Assembly (NCBI RefSeq): GCF_019145435.1
Contig: NZ_JAHSTS010000001.1
Location: 944,001 to 1,008,000 of the forward strand
DNA from: Pseudomonas ekonensis
GTDB taxonomy: Bacteria; Pseudomonadota; Gammaproteobacteria; Pseudomonadales; Pseudomonadaceae
Length of the DNA: 64,000 bases
Reading direction: 5' to 3'
Position numbers and translations under genes: made by a program. Positions 33,420-43,563 of this stretch are shown piece after piece. A model generated the notes under the pieces. That model made no database searches and was not told the DNA's origin. It worked only from the letters and a program-made list of their open reading frames with translations. Position 1 is the first letter of the stretch, and every line of letters starts with the position of its first letter.

Positions 33420-34142
33420 ATGACTCCTGTCTCTGTTGACCCGCCCCGCATCCTGTCCATCGAAGACGATCCCGTGCTCGGTGCCTATGTCCACGAGCAC
33501 CTGGGCCGCAGCGGCTTTCAGGTGACCTGGTGCCGCAACGGCCAGGAGGGCCTCGATGTCGCCCGGCACCAGCCGTTCGACGTGGTGCTGATGGACATCC
33601 TGCTGCCGGGGCTGGACGGGCTCAATGTGCTCACGCAACTGCGCCAGAGCCATTCCACGCCGGTGCTGCTGATGTCCGCCCTGGGCGCCGAAGCCGACCG
33701 CATCAGCGGCTTTCGCCTCGGCGCCGACGACTACCTGCCCAAGCCGTTCAGCATGGCCGAGCTGCATGTGCGCATCGAGGCGATCCTGCGGCGCGTCGCG
33801 CTCGACCGGCGTCCGGCGCCGCTGGCCGAACCCGTGGCGGCGGGCGCGCTGCGTTTCGACGACGAACAGTGCGATGTGTCCTACCAAGGCCGACCCGCCG
33901 GCCTGACCCGCAGCGAGTACCGCCTGCTGGAGACCCTCGACCGCAACCCCGAAGAGGTGCTGAGCAAGGCCTTCCTATATCAGCACGTGCTGCAGCGCGG
34001 CTACGCGCCCCACGACCGCAGCCTCGACATGCACATCAGCCAGATCCGCCGCAAACTCAAGGCCGTCGGCTACAGCGAGCGCGAAGTGCGCACGGTGTGG
34101 GGCAAGGGCTACGTATTGAGCGCACCCGATGAAACCGTCTGA
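33420..34142 (+). CDS. OmpR-family response regulator, PirR-like
   Basis: 240 residues. Receiver domain with IEDD pocket, D59 in VVLMDILLPGLDG, lysine in LPKPFSMAEL; winged-helix domain ending REVRTVWGKGYVL. The ATG at 33420 overlaps nothing upstream. Location between gacS and cysM matches pirR of P. aeruginosa (ferric-enterobactin regulator), but the receptor gene pirA is not here. The stop overlaps the kinase gene by 14 bp. Confidence 0.85.
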   Translation: MTPVSVDPPRILSIEDDPVLGAYVHEHLGRSGFQVTWCRNGQEGLDVARHQPFDVVLMDILLPGLDGLNVLTQLRQSHSTPVLLMSALGAEADRISGFRLGADDYLPKPFSMAELHVRIEAILRRVALDRRPAPLAEPVAAGALRFDDEQCDVSYQGRPAGLTRSEYRLLETLDRNPEEVLSKAFLYQHVLQRGYAPHDRSLDMHISQIRRKLKAVGYSEREVRTVWGKGYVLSAPDETV

Positions 34143-35547
34143 GCTGCCGGGGCGGCACTCGCTGTTCTGGAAACTGGCCTGTCTGCTGGTGGCGTTCTGT
34201 CTGCTGATGATCTGGCTGAGCTGGTCCTGGGGCCGGTACATGGAGCAGCGCAACCAGTTCCTCTCGGACGAGGCCCGGGGCACGCTGGCGCGTTACGCGG
34301 CCGAGGCCGAGCGGGCCTGGCGGGACGGGCGGCAGGAGGGCGTCGACGCCTGGCTGCGCACCATGCACTGGCGCGAGGCGGGGTGGGTCGGGGTGATCGG
34401 CGGCCACCTGCAATCGTTGGGCAGCCAGCCGCTGAGCGAAGCCGAGACCCTGCGCCTGACCTTCCTGCGCGGGCCTGACTGGCCGATCCACAAGAAGGGC
34501 CTGCCGTGGCTGCGGGTGCCGTTCCCCGAGAATCCGTCCGCCGGCAGCCTGGTGATCGAGCTGCCCGAGCGCTTCCTGCCGGGGCGCTACAAGACGTTCT
34601 GGCGGGTCATCACCAACGGGGTGATCCCCGGCCTGTTCACGCTGCTGCTGTGCGTCGGCCTGTACCGTCTGCTGGTGGCGCCGCTGAACAACCTGCGCGA
34701 ACAGGCCAACGCCTGGCGCGCCGATCAATTGAACGTGCGCCTGTCCAGCGGCATCACCCAGCGCCCCGACGAACTCGGCGAACTGGCCCGGGCCTTCGAC
34801 TCGATGGCCGAGCGCCTGCAATCGACCGTCGCGCTGCAGCAGCAACTGTTGCGCGACCTGTCCCACGAACTGCGCACGCCATTGAGCCGCCTGCGGGTGG
34901 CCAGCGAAGGCGAGCAGGCGCTGTTGCCGTTGCGCGAACGGATCGGGCGCGAGGTCGACATCATGCAGCGGCTGGTGGAAGACACCCTTCAGCTGGCCTG
35001 GCTCGACACCGAACGCACGCCGCTGCCTGACGAGGCGATCCAGATCCAGGCCCTGTGGGAAATGCTGACCGACAACGCCTGCTACGAAAGCGGCTGGCCG
35101 AGCCTGCAATTGCAGTGCGCGGTGGAGGCTTCCTGCTGGGTGCGCGGCCACCTCAACACCCTGGCCCAGGCGCTGGAGAACATTCTGCGCAACGCCATCC
35201 GCCATTCGCCGCCGGGCGGCGTGGTGGGGCTCGGCGGGCGGCGCGACGGCGACTGCTGGCACCTGTGGCTGGAGGATCAGGGCGGCGGCGTGGCCGAGGC
35301 GGACCTGGAGCGGATCTTCTCGCCGTTCATCCGGCTCGACGGCTCGCGGCCCGGCGACGGCGGGTTCGGCCTGGGCCTGAGCATCGCGCGCAATGCGGTG
35401 CAGCGTCAGGGCGGCAGGCTGTGGGCCGAGAACAGCGCAGACGGCCTGCGGCTGAACCTGCGGTTGAAGGCGCACGACGGATCCTGCGAGGCGATGCAGG
35501 GCCGCTCCGCGCCGGCGGTGGACGGGCTGCAACCGCAGATCGCCTGA
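34129..35547 (+). CDS. Sensor histidine kinase, PirS-like
   Basis: 472 residues. Helix about 14-32, periplasmic domain, helix about 165-183, HAMP, H246 in DLSHELRTPLSRLRV, ATPase domain (LENILRNAIRHSP, LEDQGGGV, GGFGLGLSIARN). Forms a pair with the overlapping response regulator. In P. aeruginosa the corresponding pair controls an enterobactin receptor. Here the missing receptor makes iron control an inference. Confidence 0.85.
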   Translation: MKPSELPGRHSLFWKLACLLVAFCLLMIWLSWSWGRYMEQRNQFLSDEARGTLARYAAEAERAWRDGRQEGVDAWLRTMHWREAGWVGVIGGHLQSLGSQPLSEAETLRLTFLRGPDWPIHKKGLPWLRVPFPENPSAGSLVIELPERFLPGRYKTFWRVITNGVIPGLFTLLLCVGLYRLLVAPLNNLREQANAWRADQLNVRLSSGITQRPDELGELARAFDSMAERLQSTVALQQQLLRDLSHELRTPLSRLRVASEGEQALLPLRERIGREVDIMQRLVEDTLQLAWLDTERTPLPDEAIQIQALWEMLTDNACYESGWPSLQLQCAVEASCWVRGHLNTLAQALENILRNAIRHSPPGGVVGLGGRRDGDCWHLWLEDQGGGVAEADLERIFSPFIRLDGSRPGDGGFGLGLSIARNAVQRQGGRLWAENSADGLRLNLRLKAHDGSCEAMQGRSAPAVDGLQPQIA

Positions 35548-35667
35548 CGGCCCCGCGGTTTCTTCACTTATTCCCATAAGCCATAAGCACCATACTTTGC
35601 GTGATATGGCCGGCGCGGGTTTGCCGGTATGATAGGCGCCCCCGCTGTCCGGATTGCGAAAAACGCC

Positions 35668-36570
35668 ATGACCTTGCAGTACCCAACCATCGCCGATTGC
35701 GTCGGCAACACGCCGCTGGTGCGTTTGCAGCGCCTGCCCGGCGCCACCAGCAACACCCTCTTGCTCAAGCTGGAAGGCAACAACCCGGCGGGTTCGGTCA
35801 AGGATCGTCCGGCGTTGTCGATGATCACCCGCGCCGAGCTGCGCGGGCAGATCCGCCCCGGCGACACGCTCATCGAGGCGACCTCGGGCAACACCGGGAT
35901 AGCCCTGGCGATGGCCGCTGCGATCAAGGGCTACAAGATGATCCTGATCATGCCGGACAACTCCACCGCCGAGCGCAAGGCGGCGATGACCGCCTACGGC
36001 GCCGAGCTGATCCTGGTCACCCAGGAAGAGGGCATGGAAGGCGCCCGCGACCTGGCCCAGCGGATGGAGGCCGAAGGCCGCGGCAAGGTGCTCGACCAGT
36101 TCGCCAACGGCGACAACCCCGAAGCCCACTACGCCGCCACCGGCCCGGAGATCTGGCGCCAGACCCAGGGCTCCATCACCCATTTCGTCAGTTCCATGGG
36201 CACCACCGGCACCATCATGGGCGTGTCGCGCTACCTCAAGGAGCAGAACGACAACGTGCAGATCATCGGCCTGCAACCGATGGAAGGCTCGGCCATTCCC
36301 GGCATCCGCCGCTGGCCGCAGGAATACCTGCCGAAGATCTACCAGGCCGACCGCGTCGACCGCATCGTCGACATGGCGCAAAGCGAAGCCGAGGACGTCA
36401 CCCGTCGCCTGGCCCGCGAAGAAGGCATCTTCTGCGGCGTGTCCTCGGGCGGTGCGGTGGCGGCGATGCTGCGCCTGTCCAGGGAAGTCGAGAACGCGGT
36501 GATCGTCGCGATCATCTGCGACCGCGGCGACCGCTACCTGTCGACCGGCCTGTTCGACGCGCCCAACTGA
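35668..36570 (+). CDS. cysM: Cysteine synthase B
   Basis: 300 residues, PLP fold type II. The PLP lysine is in [14 protein letters not shown], the substrate loop is [12 protein letters not shown], and the phosphate loop is [11 protein letters not shown]. The arginine-containing [10 protein letters not shown] form and [12 protein letters not shown] segment are typical of CysM, which can use thiosulfate as well as sulfide with O-acetylserine. A TATGAT hexamer about 40 bp upstream may be the -10. The stop shares a base with the start of rlmD. Confidence 0.93.
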   Translation: MTLQYPTIADCVGNTPLVRLQRLPGATSNTLLLKLEGNNPAGSVKDRPALSMITRAELRGQIRPGDTLIEATSGNTGIALAMAAAIKGYKMILIMPDNSTAERKAAMTAYGAELILVTQEEGMEGARDLAQRMEAEGRGKVLDQFANGDNPEAHYAATGPEIWRQTQGSITHFVSSMGTTGTIMGVSRYLKEQNDNVQIIGLQPMEGSAIPGIRRWPQEYLPKIYQADRVDRIVDMAQSEAEDVTRRLAREEGIFCGVSSGGAVAAMLRLSREVENAVIVAIICDRGDRYLSTGLFDAPN

Positions 36571-37922
36571 TGGCCAAGCAAGCAAGAGGCCTGCGCTTCC
36601 AGCCCGCCGGCGGCAGCAAGGCCCCGCAACTCCCGACCGGCAAGAAGCAGCGCCTGAGCATCGAGCGCCTGGCCAATGACGGTCGCGGCATCGCGTTCTT
36701 CGAAGGCCGCACCTGGTTCGTCCTCGGCGCCCTGGCGGGCGAAGAGGTCGAGGCGCGGGTGCTCGGCGCCCACGGCAAAGTGGTCGAGGCCCGCGCCGAG
36801 CGCGTGATCAAGGCCAGCGAACTGCGCCGTCCGGCCCTTTGCCCGCATGCGGGCCGCTGCGGCGGCTGCAGCGTGCAGCACCTGCCCCACGCTGAACAGC
36901 TTGCCCTGAAACAGCGCATGCTGGCCGAGCAACTGTCGCGGGTCGCCGGCGTCGAACCGCAAGAGTGGGCCGCGCCGTTGACCGGCCCCGAATTCGGCTA
37001 CCGGCGCCGTGCCCGTGTGGCGGTGCGCTGGGACGCCAAGGCGAAGCGGCTGGACGTCGGCTTTCGCGCCGCCGGCAGCCAGGACATCGTCGCGATCGAT
37101 GAGTGCCCGGTGCTGGTACAGCCCTTGCAGCCGATCATGAGCCGGCTGCCGGACATGCTTCGCCGCTTGGGCAAGCCTCAGGCGCTGGGGCATGTGGAAC
37201 TGTTCAGCGGCTCGTCGCTGGCGGTGCTGCTGCGGCACACGGCGCCGCTGTCGGACGCGGACCTGACGGTCCTCAAGGACTTCTGCGCGTTCCATGAGGC
37301 GCAGCTGTGGCTGCACGGCGAAGGCGAACCGCAGCCGGCGGACCCTGCGCAGTCCCTGGGCTACCGCCTGGAGACGTGGGGGCTGGAACTGGCCTGGCGG
37401 CCGGGCGACTTCATCCAGGTCAACGCCGGCGTCAACGAGGCGATGGTCGCCCAGGCGCTGGCGTGGCTCAAGCCCATGGGCGATGAACGTGTGCTCGACC
37501 TGTTCTGCGGCCTGGGCAACTTCGCCTTGCCGCTGGCCAAGGCCGTGCGCGAGGTGGTGGCGGTCGAAGGCGTGCAGACGATGGTCGACCGGGCGGCGGA
37601 GAACGCCGCCAGCAACAATTTGCATAACACAAAGTTTTTTCAGGCCGATTTATCCCAGCCTTTGACCGATGCCGAATGGATCGGAAACGGCTTTTCTGCG
37701 GTACTCTTGGACCCACCCCGTGACGGTGCTTTCGAGGTGGTGCGCAAGCTGGCGACCCTGGGTGCCCAACGGCTGGTGTACGTGTCGTGCAACCCTGCAA
37801 CTCTGGCGCGCGACACGGTCGAATTGATCAAGCAGGGCTACCGGTTAAAACGTGCCGGGATTCTCGATATGTTTCCTCAGACGGCGCATGTCGAGGCCAT
37901 GGCGTTATTTGAAGCGGGCTAG
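36570..37922 (+). CDS. rlmD: 23S rRNA (uracil-1939-C5)-methyltransferase RlmD
   Basis: 450 residues. N-terminal TRAM domain (about 25-85), iron-sulfur cysteines in [15 protein letters not shown] and the later DECPVL, SAM site [14 protein letters not shown], catalytic [11 protein letters not shown]. Methylates U1939 of 23S rRNA. The ATG overlaps the cysM stop; relA follows 124 bp later, the same order as in P. aeruginosa. Confidence 0.95.
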   Translation: MAKQARGLRFQPAGGSKAPQLPTGKKQRLSIERLANDGRGIAFFEGRTWFVLGALAGEEVEARVLGAHGKVVEARAERVIKASELRRPALCPHAGRCGGCSVQHLPHAEQLALKQRMLAEQLSRVAGVEPQEWAAPLTGPEFGYRRRARVAVRWDAKAKRLDVGFRAAGSQDIVAIDECPVLVQPLQPIMSRLPDMLRRLGKPQALGHVELFSGSSLAVLLRHTAPLSDADLTVLKDFCAFHEAQLWLHGEGEPQPADPAQSLGYRLETWGLELAWRPGDFIQVNAGVNEAMVAQALAWLKPMGDERVLDLFCGLGNFALPLAKAVREVVAVEGVQTMVDRAAENAASNNLHNTKFFQADLSQPLTDAEWIGNGFSAVLLDPPRDGAFEVVRKLATLGAQRLVYVSCNPATLARDTVELIKQGYRLKRAGILDMFPQTAHVEAMALFEAG

Positions 37923-38046
37923 GATGGCCCGTCTGATCCGTCTGGTCCGCCCGGACAGCGCTCGTCCCAGCCCCGCGAGCGCGAACGGGCAATGAAGGTC
38001 AGCGATTTGACGCATTGAATCTGCGTCGTAGGGAAGGTAAAGCAAG

Positions 38047-40290
38047 ATGGTACAGGTGAGAGCACACCAGCCGATCAACACCGACGGCAGTATCAATCTC
38101 GAGGCTTGGCTCGATCATGCGGTCAGCGTCGATCTGGCGCTGGATCGCGAAGCCTTGAAGGAGGCCTGCGAATACGCCCGCCAGGCCGAGCAGCAATCCA
38201 AAGCGGCGAACAATCTGTGGACCGAGGGCAGCGGCAGCTTCAGCACGGGCCTTGAGATCGCCGAGATCCTGGCCGACCTCAAGCTGGACCAGGACTCGCT
38301 GGTGGCCGCCGTGCTGTACCGCGGCGTGCGCGAAGGCCAGATCGAGCTCGCGGCGGTCAGCCAGCGGTTCGGCCCGGTGGTCGCCAAGCTGATCGACGGC
38401 GTGCAGCGCATGGCGGCGATCAGCGCCAGCCTCAGCCCCCGTCAGTCCATGGTGCTCGGCACCCAGGGCCAGGTCGAGAACCTGCGCAAGATGCTGGTGG
38501 CCATGGTCGACGACGTGCGCGTCGCGCTGATCAAGCTGGCCGAGCGCACCTGCGCGATCCGGGCGGTCAAGACCGCCGACGACGAGAAGCGCAACCGGGT
38601 CGCCCGGGAGGTGTTCGACATCTACGCGCCGCTGGCGCACCGGCTCGGCATCGGCCACATCAAGTGGGAGCTGGAGGACCTGTCCTTCCGCTACCTGGAG
38701 CCTGACCAGTACAAGCAGATCGCCAAGCTGCTGCACGAGCGGCGGCTCGACCGCGAGCGCTTCATCAGCGACGTGATGACCCAGCTCAAGAACGAACTGC
38801 AGGCCACCGGCGTCGAAGCCGACATCAGCGGCCGGGCCAAGCACATCTATTCGATCTGGCGGAAGATGCAGCGCAAGGGCCTGGAGTTCAGCCAGATCTA
38901 CGACGTGCGCGCCGTGCGCGTGCTGGTGCCGGAGATGCGCGATTGCTACACCGCGCTCGGCATCGTCCACACCCTGTGGCGGCACATCCCCAAAGAGTTC
39001 GACGACTACATCGCCAACCCGAAAGAGAACGGCTACCGCTCGCTGCACACCGCCGTGATCGGCCCGGAAGGCAAGGTGCTGGAGGTGCAGATCCGCACCC
39101 ACGCCATGCACGAGGAAGCCGAACTCGGCGTCTGCGCGCACTGGCGCTACAAGGGCACCGACGTCAAGTCCGGCTCCAACCACTACGAAGAGAAGATCTC
39201 CTGGCTGCGTCAGGTGCTCGAGTGGCACGAAGAGCTGGGCGACATCGGCGGCCTGGCCGAACAGCTGCGGGTCGACATCGAGCCGGACCGGGTCTACATC
39301 TTCACCCCGGACGGCCACGCCATCGACCTGCCCAAGGGCGCGACGCCGCTGGACTTCGCCTACCGCGTGCACACCGAGATCGGCCACAACTGCCGCGGCG
39401 CCAAGATCAACGGGCGGATCGTGCCGCTCAACTACAGCCTGCAGACCGGCGAGCAGGTCGAGATCATCACCAGCAAGCACGGCACCCCGAGCCGCGACTG
39501 GCTGAACCCGAACCTGGGGTACGTCACCACGTCCCGGGCGCGGGCCAAGATCGTCCACTGGTTCAAGCTGCAGGCCCGGGACCAGAACGTCGCGGCGGGC
39601 AAGACCCTGCTCGAGCGCGAGCTCAACCGCCTCGGCCTGCCGGCGGTGGACTTCGACAAGCTGGCCGACAAGGCCAACATGAAGACCGCCGAAGACCTGT
39701 TCGCCGCCCTCGGTGCCGGCGACCTGCGCCTGGCGCAGCTGGTCAACCTGGCGCAGCAGCTGGTCGAGCCGGAGCGCGGCAACGAGCAGTTGGAACTGAT
39801 CCCGCGCAAGGCCGCCGGCTACAAGCCGGGCAAGCGCGGCGACATCCAGATCCAGGGCGTCGGCAACCTGATGACGCAGATGGCCGGCTGCTGCCAGCCG
39901 TTGCCGGGCGACGCGATCGTCGGCTACATCACCCAGGGCCGCGGCGTGAGCATTCACCGCCAGGACTGCGCCTCGGTGCTGCAACTGGCCGGCCGCGAGC
40001 CGGAGCGCATCATCCAGGTCAGCTGGGGCCCGGTGCCGGTGCTCACCTACCCGGTGGACATCGTCATCCGCGCCTACGACCGTTCCGGGCTGCTGCGCGA
40101 CGTTTCCCAGGTGCTGCTCAACGAGCGCATCAACGTGCTGGCGGTCAACACCCGCTCGAACAAGGAGGACAACACCGCACTGATGTCCCTGACCATCGAG
40201 ATCCCGGGGCTGGACGCGCTGGGGCGGTTGCTGGGGCGGATTTCCCAGTTGCCGAACATCATCGAGACGCGACGCAACCGTACGCCTTGA
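38047..40290 (+). CDS. relA: GTP pyrophosphokinase RelA
   Basis: 747 residues, cytoplasmic, ribosome associated. The N-terminal hydrolase-like domain lacks the HD catalytic pair (the region reads LVAAVLYRGVREG), so it is a synthetase-only RelA rather than SpoT. Synthetase domain about 235-380 with GRAKHIYSIWRKM, YDVRAVRVLV and NPKENGYRSLHTAV; TGS domain (VYIFTPDGHAIDLPKGATPLDFAY); conserved cysteines in MAGCCQPLPGD; C-terminal ACT domain. Makes (p)ppGpp on amino acid starvation. mazG follows. Confidence 0.97.
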   Translation: MVQVRAHQPINTDGSINLEAWLDHAVSVDLALDREALKEACEYARQAEQQSKAANNLWTEGSGSFSTGLEIAEILADLKLDQDSLVAAVLYRGVREGQIELAAVSQRFGPVVAKLIDGVQRMAAISASLSPRQSMVLGTQGQVENLRKMLVAMVDDVRVALIKLAERTCAIRAVKTADDEKRNRVAREVFDIYAPLAHRLGIGHIKWELEDLSFRYLEPDQYKQIAKLLHERRLDRERFISDVMTQLKNELQATGVEADISGRAKHIYSIWRKMQRKGLEFSQIYDVRAVRVLVPEMRDCYTALGIVHTLWRHIPKEFDDYIANPKENGYRSLHTAVIGPEGKVLEVQIRTHAMHEEAELGVCAHWRYKGTDVKSGSNHYEEKISWLRQVLEWHEELGDIGGLAEQLRVDIEPDRVYIFTPDGHAIDLPKGATPLDFAYRVHTEIGHNCRGAKINGRIVPLNYSLQTGEQVEIITSKHGTPSRDWLNPNLGYVTTSRARAKIVHWFKLQARDQNVAAGKTLLERELNRLGLPAVDFDKLADKANMKTAEDLFAALGAGDLRLAQLVNLAQQLVEPERGNEQLELIPRKAAGYKPGKRGDIQIQGVGNLMTQMAGCCQPLPGDAIVGYITQGRGVSIHRQDCASVLQLAGREPERIIQVSWGPVPVLTYPVDIVIRAYDRSGLLRDVSQVLLNERINVLAVNTRSNKEDNTALMSLTIEIPGLDALGRLLGRISQLPNIIETRRNRTP

Positions 40291-40347
40291 CGATCAACGG
40301 CGGGGGCGGGCCAGTCCGCTCCCGCACGGTTTTGTGGTGAGACATAG

Positions 40348-41184
40348 ATGACGTACAGCCTGGAAGACCTGCTGCACCTGATGAACCGTCTGCGGGATCC
40401 GCAGTACGGCTGCCCGTGGGACATCAAGCAGACCTACGCGACCATCGTCCCGCACACCCTGGAAGAGGCCTACGAGGTCGCCGACGCCATCGAGCGCGGC
40501 GATTTCGATCATTTGCAGGGCGAGTTGGGCGATCTGCTGTTCCAGGTGGTGTATTACAGCCAACTGGCCCGGGAGGAGGGGCGGTTCGAGTTCGCCGGCG
40601 TGGTCGACAGCATCACCCGCAAGCTGGTGCGCCGCCATCCGCACGTGTTTCCCACCGGCGACCTGTATGCGCCGCTGGATGTGCCGCGGCTGAACGAGGA
40701 GCAGGTCAAGGAGCGCTGGGAGCAGATCAAGGCCGAAGAGCGTGCCGAGAAATCCGCCGAGCCGCAGCAACTGTCGTTGCTCGACGATGTGCCCGCCGCG
40801 CTGCCGGCCCTGTCGCGCTCGGCCAAGCTGCAGAAGCGCGCCGGGCAGGTCGGCTTCGACTGGCCCGACGCCTTGCCGGTGCTGGACAAGGTGCGCGAAG
40901 AGCTCGATGAAGTGCTCGAGGCCATGTCGGAAAACGACCCGGCGGCGGTGGCCGACGAGATCGGCGATCTGCTGTTTTCGGTGGTCAACCTGGCCCGGCA
41001 CCTGAAGGTCGATCCGGAAACCGCGCTGCGCGGCGCCAACGGCAAGTTCGAGCGGCGTTTCCGTTTTATCGAACAGGCATTGCGCGACACCCGTCGTCCC
41101 ATGGAAGATTGCACCCTCGAAGAGTTGGACGCCTTGTGGGGCGAAGCCAAACGACAGGAAAAGAATGCGCCCGGCTGCGGCTGA
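40348..41184 (+). CDS. mazG: Nucleoside triphosphate pyrophosphohydrolase MazG
   Basis: 278 residues with two MazG domains, each with the ExxE...ExxD metal motif (LEEAYEVADAIERGDFDHLQ with ELGDLLFQVVYY, and EELDEVLEAM with EIGDLLFSVVNL). Hydrolyses NTPs and is linked to control of ppGpp levels. It directly follows relA, a conserved association. Confidence 0.95.
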   Translation: MTYSLEDLLHLMNRLRDPQYGCPWDIKQTYATIVPHTLEEAYEVADAIERGDFDHLQGELGDLLFQVVYYSQLAREEGRFEFAGVVDSITRKLVRRHPHVFPTGDLYAPLDVPRLNEEQVKERWEQIKAEERAEKSAEPQQLSLLDDVPAALPALSRSAKLQKRAGQVGFDWPDALPVLDKVREELDEVLEAMSENDPAAVADEIGDLLFSVVNLARHLKVDPETALRGANGKFERRFRFIEQALRDTRRPMEDCTLEELDALWGEAKRQEKNAPGCG

Positions 41185-41210
41185 GCAATTTGCCCAAGTG
41201 AGTAAGCACC

Positions 41211-41753
41211 ATGAGTATTTCCCTTCGCGACCAGTTGCTCAAGGCAGGGCTGGTCAACCAAAAGCAGGTCAAGCAAGTCAGCAAGGACAAGCAAAAGCAG
41301 CAACGCCTGGCCCACAAGGGGCAAATCGAGCTGGACGACTCGCAGCAGCGCGCGGCCCAGGAGGCCCAGGCCGAGAAGGTCAAGCGCGACCAGGAGCTGA
41401 ACCGCCAGCAGCAGGAAAAGGCCGAGGCCAAGGCCCGCGCCGCGCAGATCAAGCAATTGATCGAGGTGTCGCGCCTGCCGAAGCTGAACACCGAGGACTA
41501 CTACAACTTCGTCGACGACAAGAAGGTCAAGCGCCTTTCGGTCAACACGCTGATGCGCAACAAGCTCAGCAGCGGCTCGCTGGCGATCGTGCACCATGCC
41601 GGCGGCTACGAGGTGATCCCGCGTGAGGCGGCCCTGAAGATCCAGGAGCGCGATCCGCAGCGCATCGTGCAGATGAACGAGAAGACCGAAGAGGTCACGG
41701 ACGAGGACGATCCGTACGCGGCCTACCAGATCCCTGACGATCTGATGTGGTAA
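41211..41753 (+). CDS. DUF2058 (YaiL-like) nucleoprotein/polynucleotide-associated protein
   Basis: 180 residues, highly charged, with an N-terminal SLRDQLLKAGLVNQKQVKQ motif and a long Lys/Glu/Gln-rich helix (about 20-85) likely to be coiled coil, then a compact domain with YYNFVDDKKVKRL and YEVIPREAA. E. coli YaiL is the relative. The function is not established. Last gene of the relA-mazG group, followed by a strong terminator. Confidence 0.85.
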   Translation: MSISLRDQLLKAGLVNQKQVKQVSKDKQKQQRLAHKGQIELDDSQQRAAQEAQAEKVKRDQELNRQQQEKAEAKARAAQIKQLIEVSRLPKLNTEDYYNFVDDKKVKRLSVNTLMRNKLSSGSLAIVHHAGGYEVIPREAALKIQERDPQRIVQMNEKTEEVTDEDDPYAAYQIPDDLMW

Positions 41754-41768
41754 GCGCCTGAAGCGCAA

Positions 41769-41803
41769 AACGACGAACCCCGCTCATGGCGGGGTTCGTC
41801 GTT
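41769..41803. terminator. Bidirectional terminator between the DUF2058 gene and a small minus-strand gene
   Basis: Perfect 15-bp stem AACGACGAACCCCGC / GCGGGGTTCGTCGTT with a 5-nt loop. On the minus strand it is followed by TTTT; on the plus strand the T tract is short. Confidence 0.85.
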
Positions 41804-41826
41804 ATGGATGCTGTGTCGCTTGCCGC

Positions 41827-42009
41827 TCAGCCCTGTTCGCGCTGGCGCTCCAGCAGTTCCAGCTCGGCCTTGTAGTTGTGGGCGTCGGCCTCGTTGTGGA
41901 ACATCCCCACCAGCAAGTCCTGTTGATGCACGTCCCAGATCCGTACGCCGGCGGCCACGCCTTCATGGGACATGTGTGAATCGTCGCGTTCAGTCACTTT
42001 TACAGTCAT
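41827..42009 (-). CDS. Small conserved hypothetical protein (60 residues)
   Basis: 60 residues, acidic, no signal peptide or membrane helix. It contains GVRIWDVHQQDLLVGMFHNE and ends in a charged helix (ADAHNYKAELELLERQREQG). GGAG lies 7 nt before the ATG, there is a credible promoter upstream and a terminator downstream, so it looks like a real monocistronic gene. I do not recognise the family. The promoter spacer carries a SlyA-type palindrome. Confidence 0.7.
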   Translation of the reverse strand: MTVKVTERDDSHMSHEGVAAGVRIWDVHQQDLLVGMFHNEADAHNYKAELELLERQREQG

Positions 42010-42058
42010 CTGCTAGCTCCAATCTCTGTTATCTGCAGCAAGGCATGTGCAGGACTCT

Positions 42059-42088
42059 TTTATAAAGTTTGTTAGCTTGCTAAGTAAA
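42059..42088 (-). promoter_or_regulatory. Promoter of the 60-residue gene with a perfect SlyA/MarR-type operator
   Basis: On the minus strand TTTACT (42088-42083) and TATAAA (42064-42059) are 18 bp apart. The spacer holds TTAGCAAGCTAA (42083-42072), identical to the SlyA consensus palindrome. A MarR-family dimer bound here would block RNA polymerase. The rest of the 322-bp gap to fabB holds only the fabB terminator. Confidence 0.65.
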
Positions 42089-42277
42089 CGTTCGATTTCT
42101 GCAATGTATCCTTGCGGATTTCGCAACAGTGCTGGAGCCCGCGAGATACGCGACATTCAGTCGCAGGGCGGGAAGTTGCATGACAGATGTTTCATGTTGG
42201 CGGGGCGATTCGCCTGCCTTTACGGGGGGGCGTTGTGCCTTGGCGGGCGCCCGGCGGCGACGTTTACCCAGGCGAAA

Positions 42278-42307
42278 AAAAACGCCCCGAACCGGTCGGG
42301 GCGTTTT
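42278..42307 (-). terminator. Terminator after fabB
   Basis: Stem ACGCCCCGA / TCGGGGCGT with a 5-nt loop, flanked by A and T runs. On the minus strand eight T follow the stem. Confidence 0.92.
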
Positions 42308-42331
42308 CATGTACGGCTCAGCAGCGTGAAA

Positions 42332-43552
42332 TCACTTGCCGGTCCAGCGCTTGAGCACCAGGGTGGCGTTGGTGCCGCCGAAGCCGAAGCTGTTGCTCAT
42401 CACGGTGTCGATCTTGGCGTTCTCGCGGGTCTGGGTCAGCACCGGCAGGTCGGCCACTTCCGGATCCAGCTCGTCGATGTTGGCGGAGCCGGCGATGAAG
42501 TTGCCTTCCATCATCAGCATGCAGTAGATCGCTTCGTGAACGCCGGCGGCGCCCAGGGAGTGACCCGACAGGCTCTTGGTGGAGCTGATGGCCGGCGCCT
42601 TGTCACCGAAGACTTCACGCACGCCTTTCATTTCCGCCACGTCGCCGACCGGAGTCGAGGTGCCGTGGGTGTTCAGGTAGTCGATCGGGGTGTCGACGGT
42701 GGACAGCGCCTGCTGCATGCAGCGGATCGCGCCTTCGCCGCTCGGGGCCACCATGTCGTAGCCGTCGGAGGTCGCGCCGTAGCCGACGATTTCCGCGTAG
42801 ATCTTCGCGCCGCGGGCCAGGGCGTGCTCCAGCTCCTCGACCACCACCATGCCGCCGCCGCCGGCGATGACGAAGCCGTCACGGTCGGCGTCGTAGGCGC
42901 GGGAGGCCTTTTCCGGGGTGTCGTTGCGCTTGCTGGACAGGGCGCCCATGGCGTCGAACAGGAACGACTGGCTCCAGTGCTCTTCTTCGCCGCCGCCGGC
43001 GAAGACGATGTCCTGCTTGCCCATCTGGATCTGTTCCATCGCGGTGCCGATGCAGTGGGCGCTGGTGGCGCAGGCGGAGGCGATGGAGTAGTTCAGGCCC
43101 TTGATCTTGAACGGGGTGGCCAGGCAGGCCGACACGGTGCTGCTCATGGTGCGGGTCACGCGGTACGGGCCGACGCGCTTGACGCCTTTCTCGCGCAGGA
43201 TGTCCAGCGCTTCCATCTGGTTCAGGGTGGAGGCGCCGCCGGAGCCGGCGATCAGGCCGGTGCGCGGGTTGGACACCTGCTCTTCGGTCAGGCCGGAGTC
43301 CTTGATCGCGTCAGCCATCGCCAGGTAGGCGTAGGCGGCTGCATGGCCGACGAAACGGTAGACCTTGCGGTCGATCAGTTCTTCGAGGTTGAGGTCGATG
43401 GAGCCGGAAACCTGGCTACGCAGACCCATTTCGGCGTATTCCGGGTTGAACCGGATGCCAGGGCGGCTTGCACGCAGGTTGGCGGAGACGGTCTCTTTGT
43501 CATTGCCCAGGCAAGAAACGATGCCCAGACCAGTGATAACGACGCGGCGCAT
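42332..43552 (-). CDS. fabB: 3-oxoacyl-ACP synthase I (FabB)
   Basis: 406 residues. Thiolase fold with catalytic Cys in [10 protein letters not shown], His in [12 protein letters not shown] and His in [13 protein letters not shown]. Elongates cis-3-decenoyl-ACP made by FabA and so is essential for unsaturated fatty acids. 11 bp downstream of fabA, forming the standard fabAB operon. Confidence 0.97.
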   Translation of the reverse strand: MRRVVITGLGIVSCLGNDKETVSANLRASRPGIRFNPEYAEMGLRSQVSGSIDLNLEELIDRKVYRFVGHAAAYAYLAMADAIKDSGLTEEQVSNPRTGLIAGSGGASTLNQMEALDILREKGVKRVGPYRVTRTMSSTVSACLATPFKIKGLNYSIASACATSAHCIGTAMEQIQMGKQDIVFAGGGEEEHWSQSFLFDAMGALSSKRNDTPEKASRAYDADRDGFVIAGGGGMVVVEELEHALARGAKIYAEIVGYGATSDGYDMVAPSGEGAIRCMQQALSTVDTPIDYLNTHGTSTPVGDVAEMKGVREVFGDKAPAISSTKSLSGHSLGAAGVHEAIYCMLMMEGNFIAGSANIDELDPEVADLPVLTQTRENAKIDTVMSNSFGFGGTNATLVLKRWTGK

Positions 43553-43563
43553 GCGGATAACCC

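Noticed and set aside
38047..40290. Possibility that the RelA-like protein is bifunctional SpoT
   Set aside because: The N-terminal domain lacks the HD hydrolase residues, and the mazG neighbour supports RelA.
42080..42310. A 76-codon minus-strand frame upstream of the 60-residue gene
   Set aside because: It overlaps the fabB terminator and the promoter region, and has a basic low-complexity translation.
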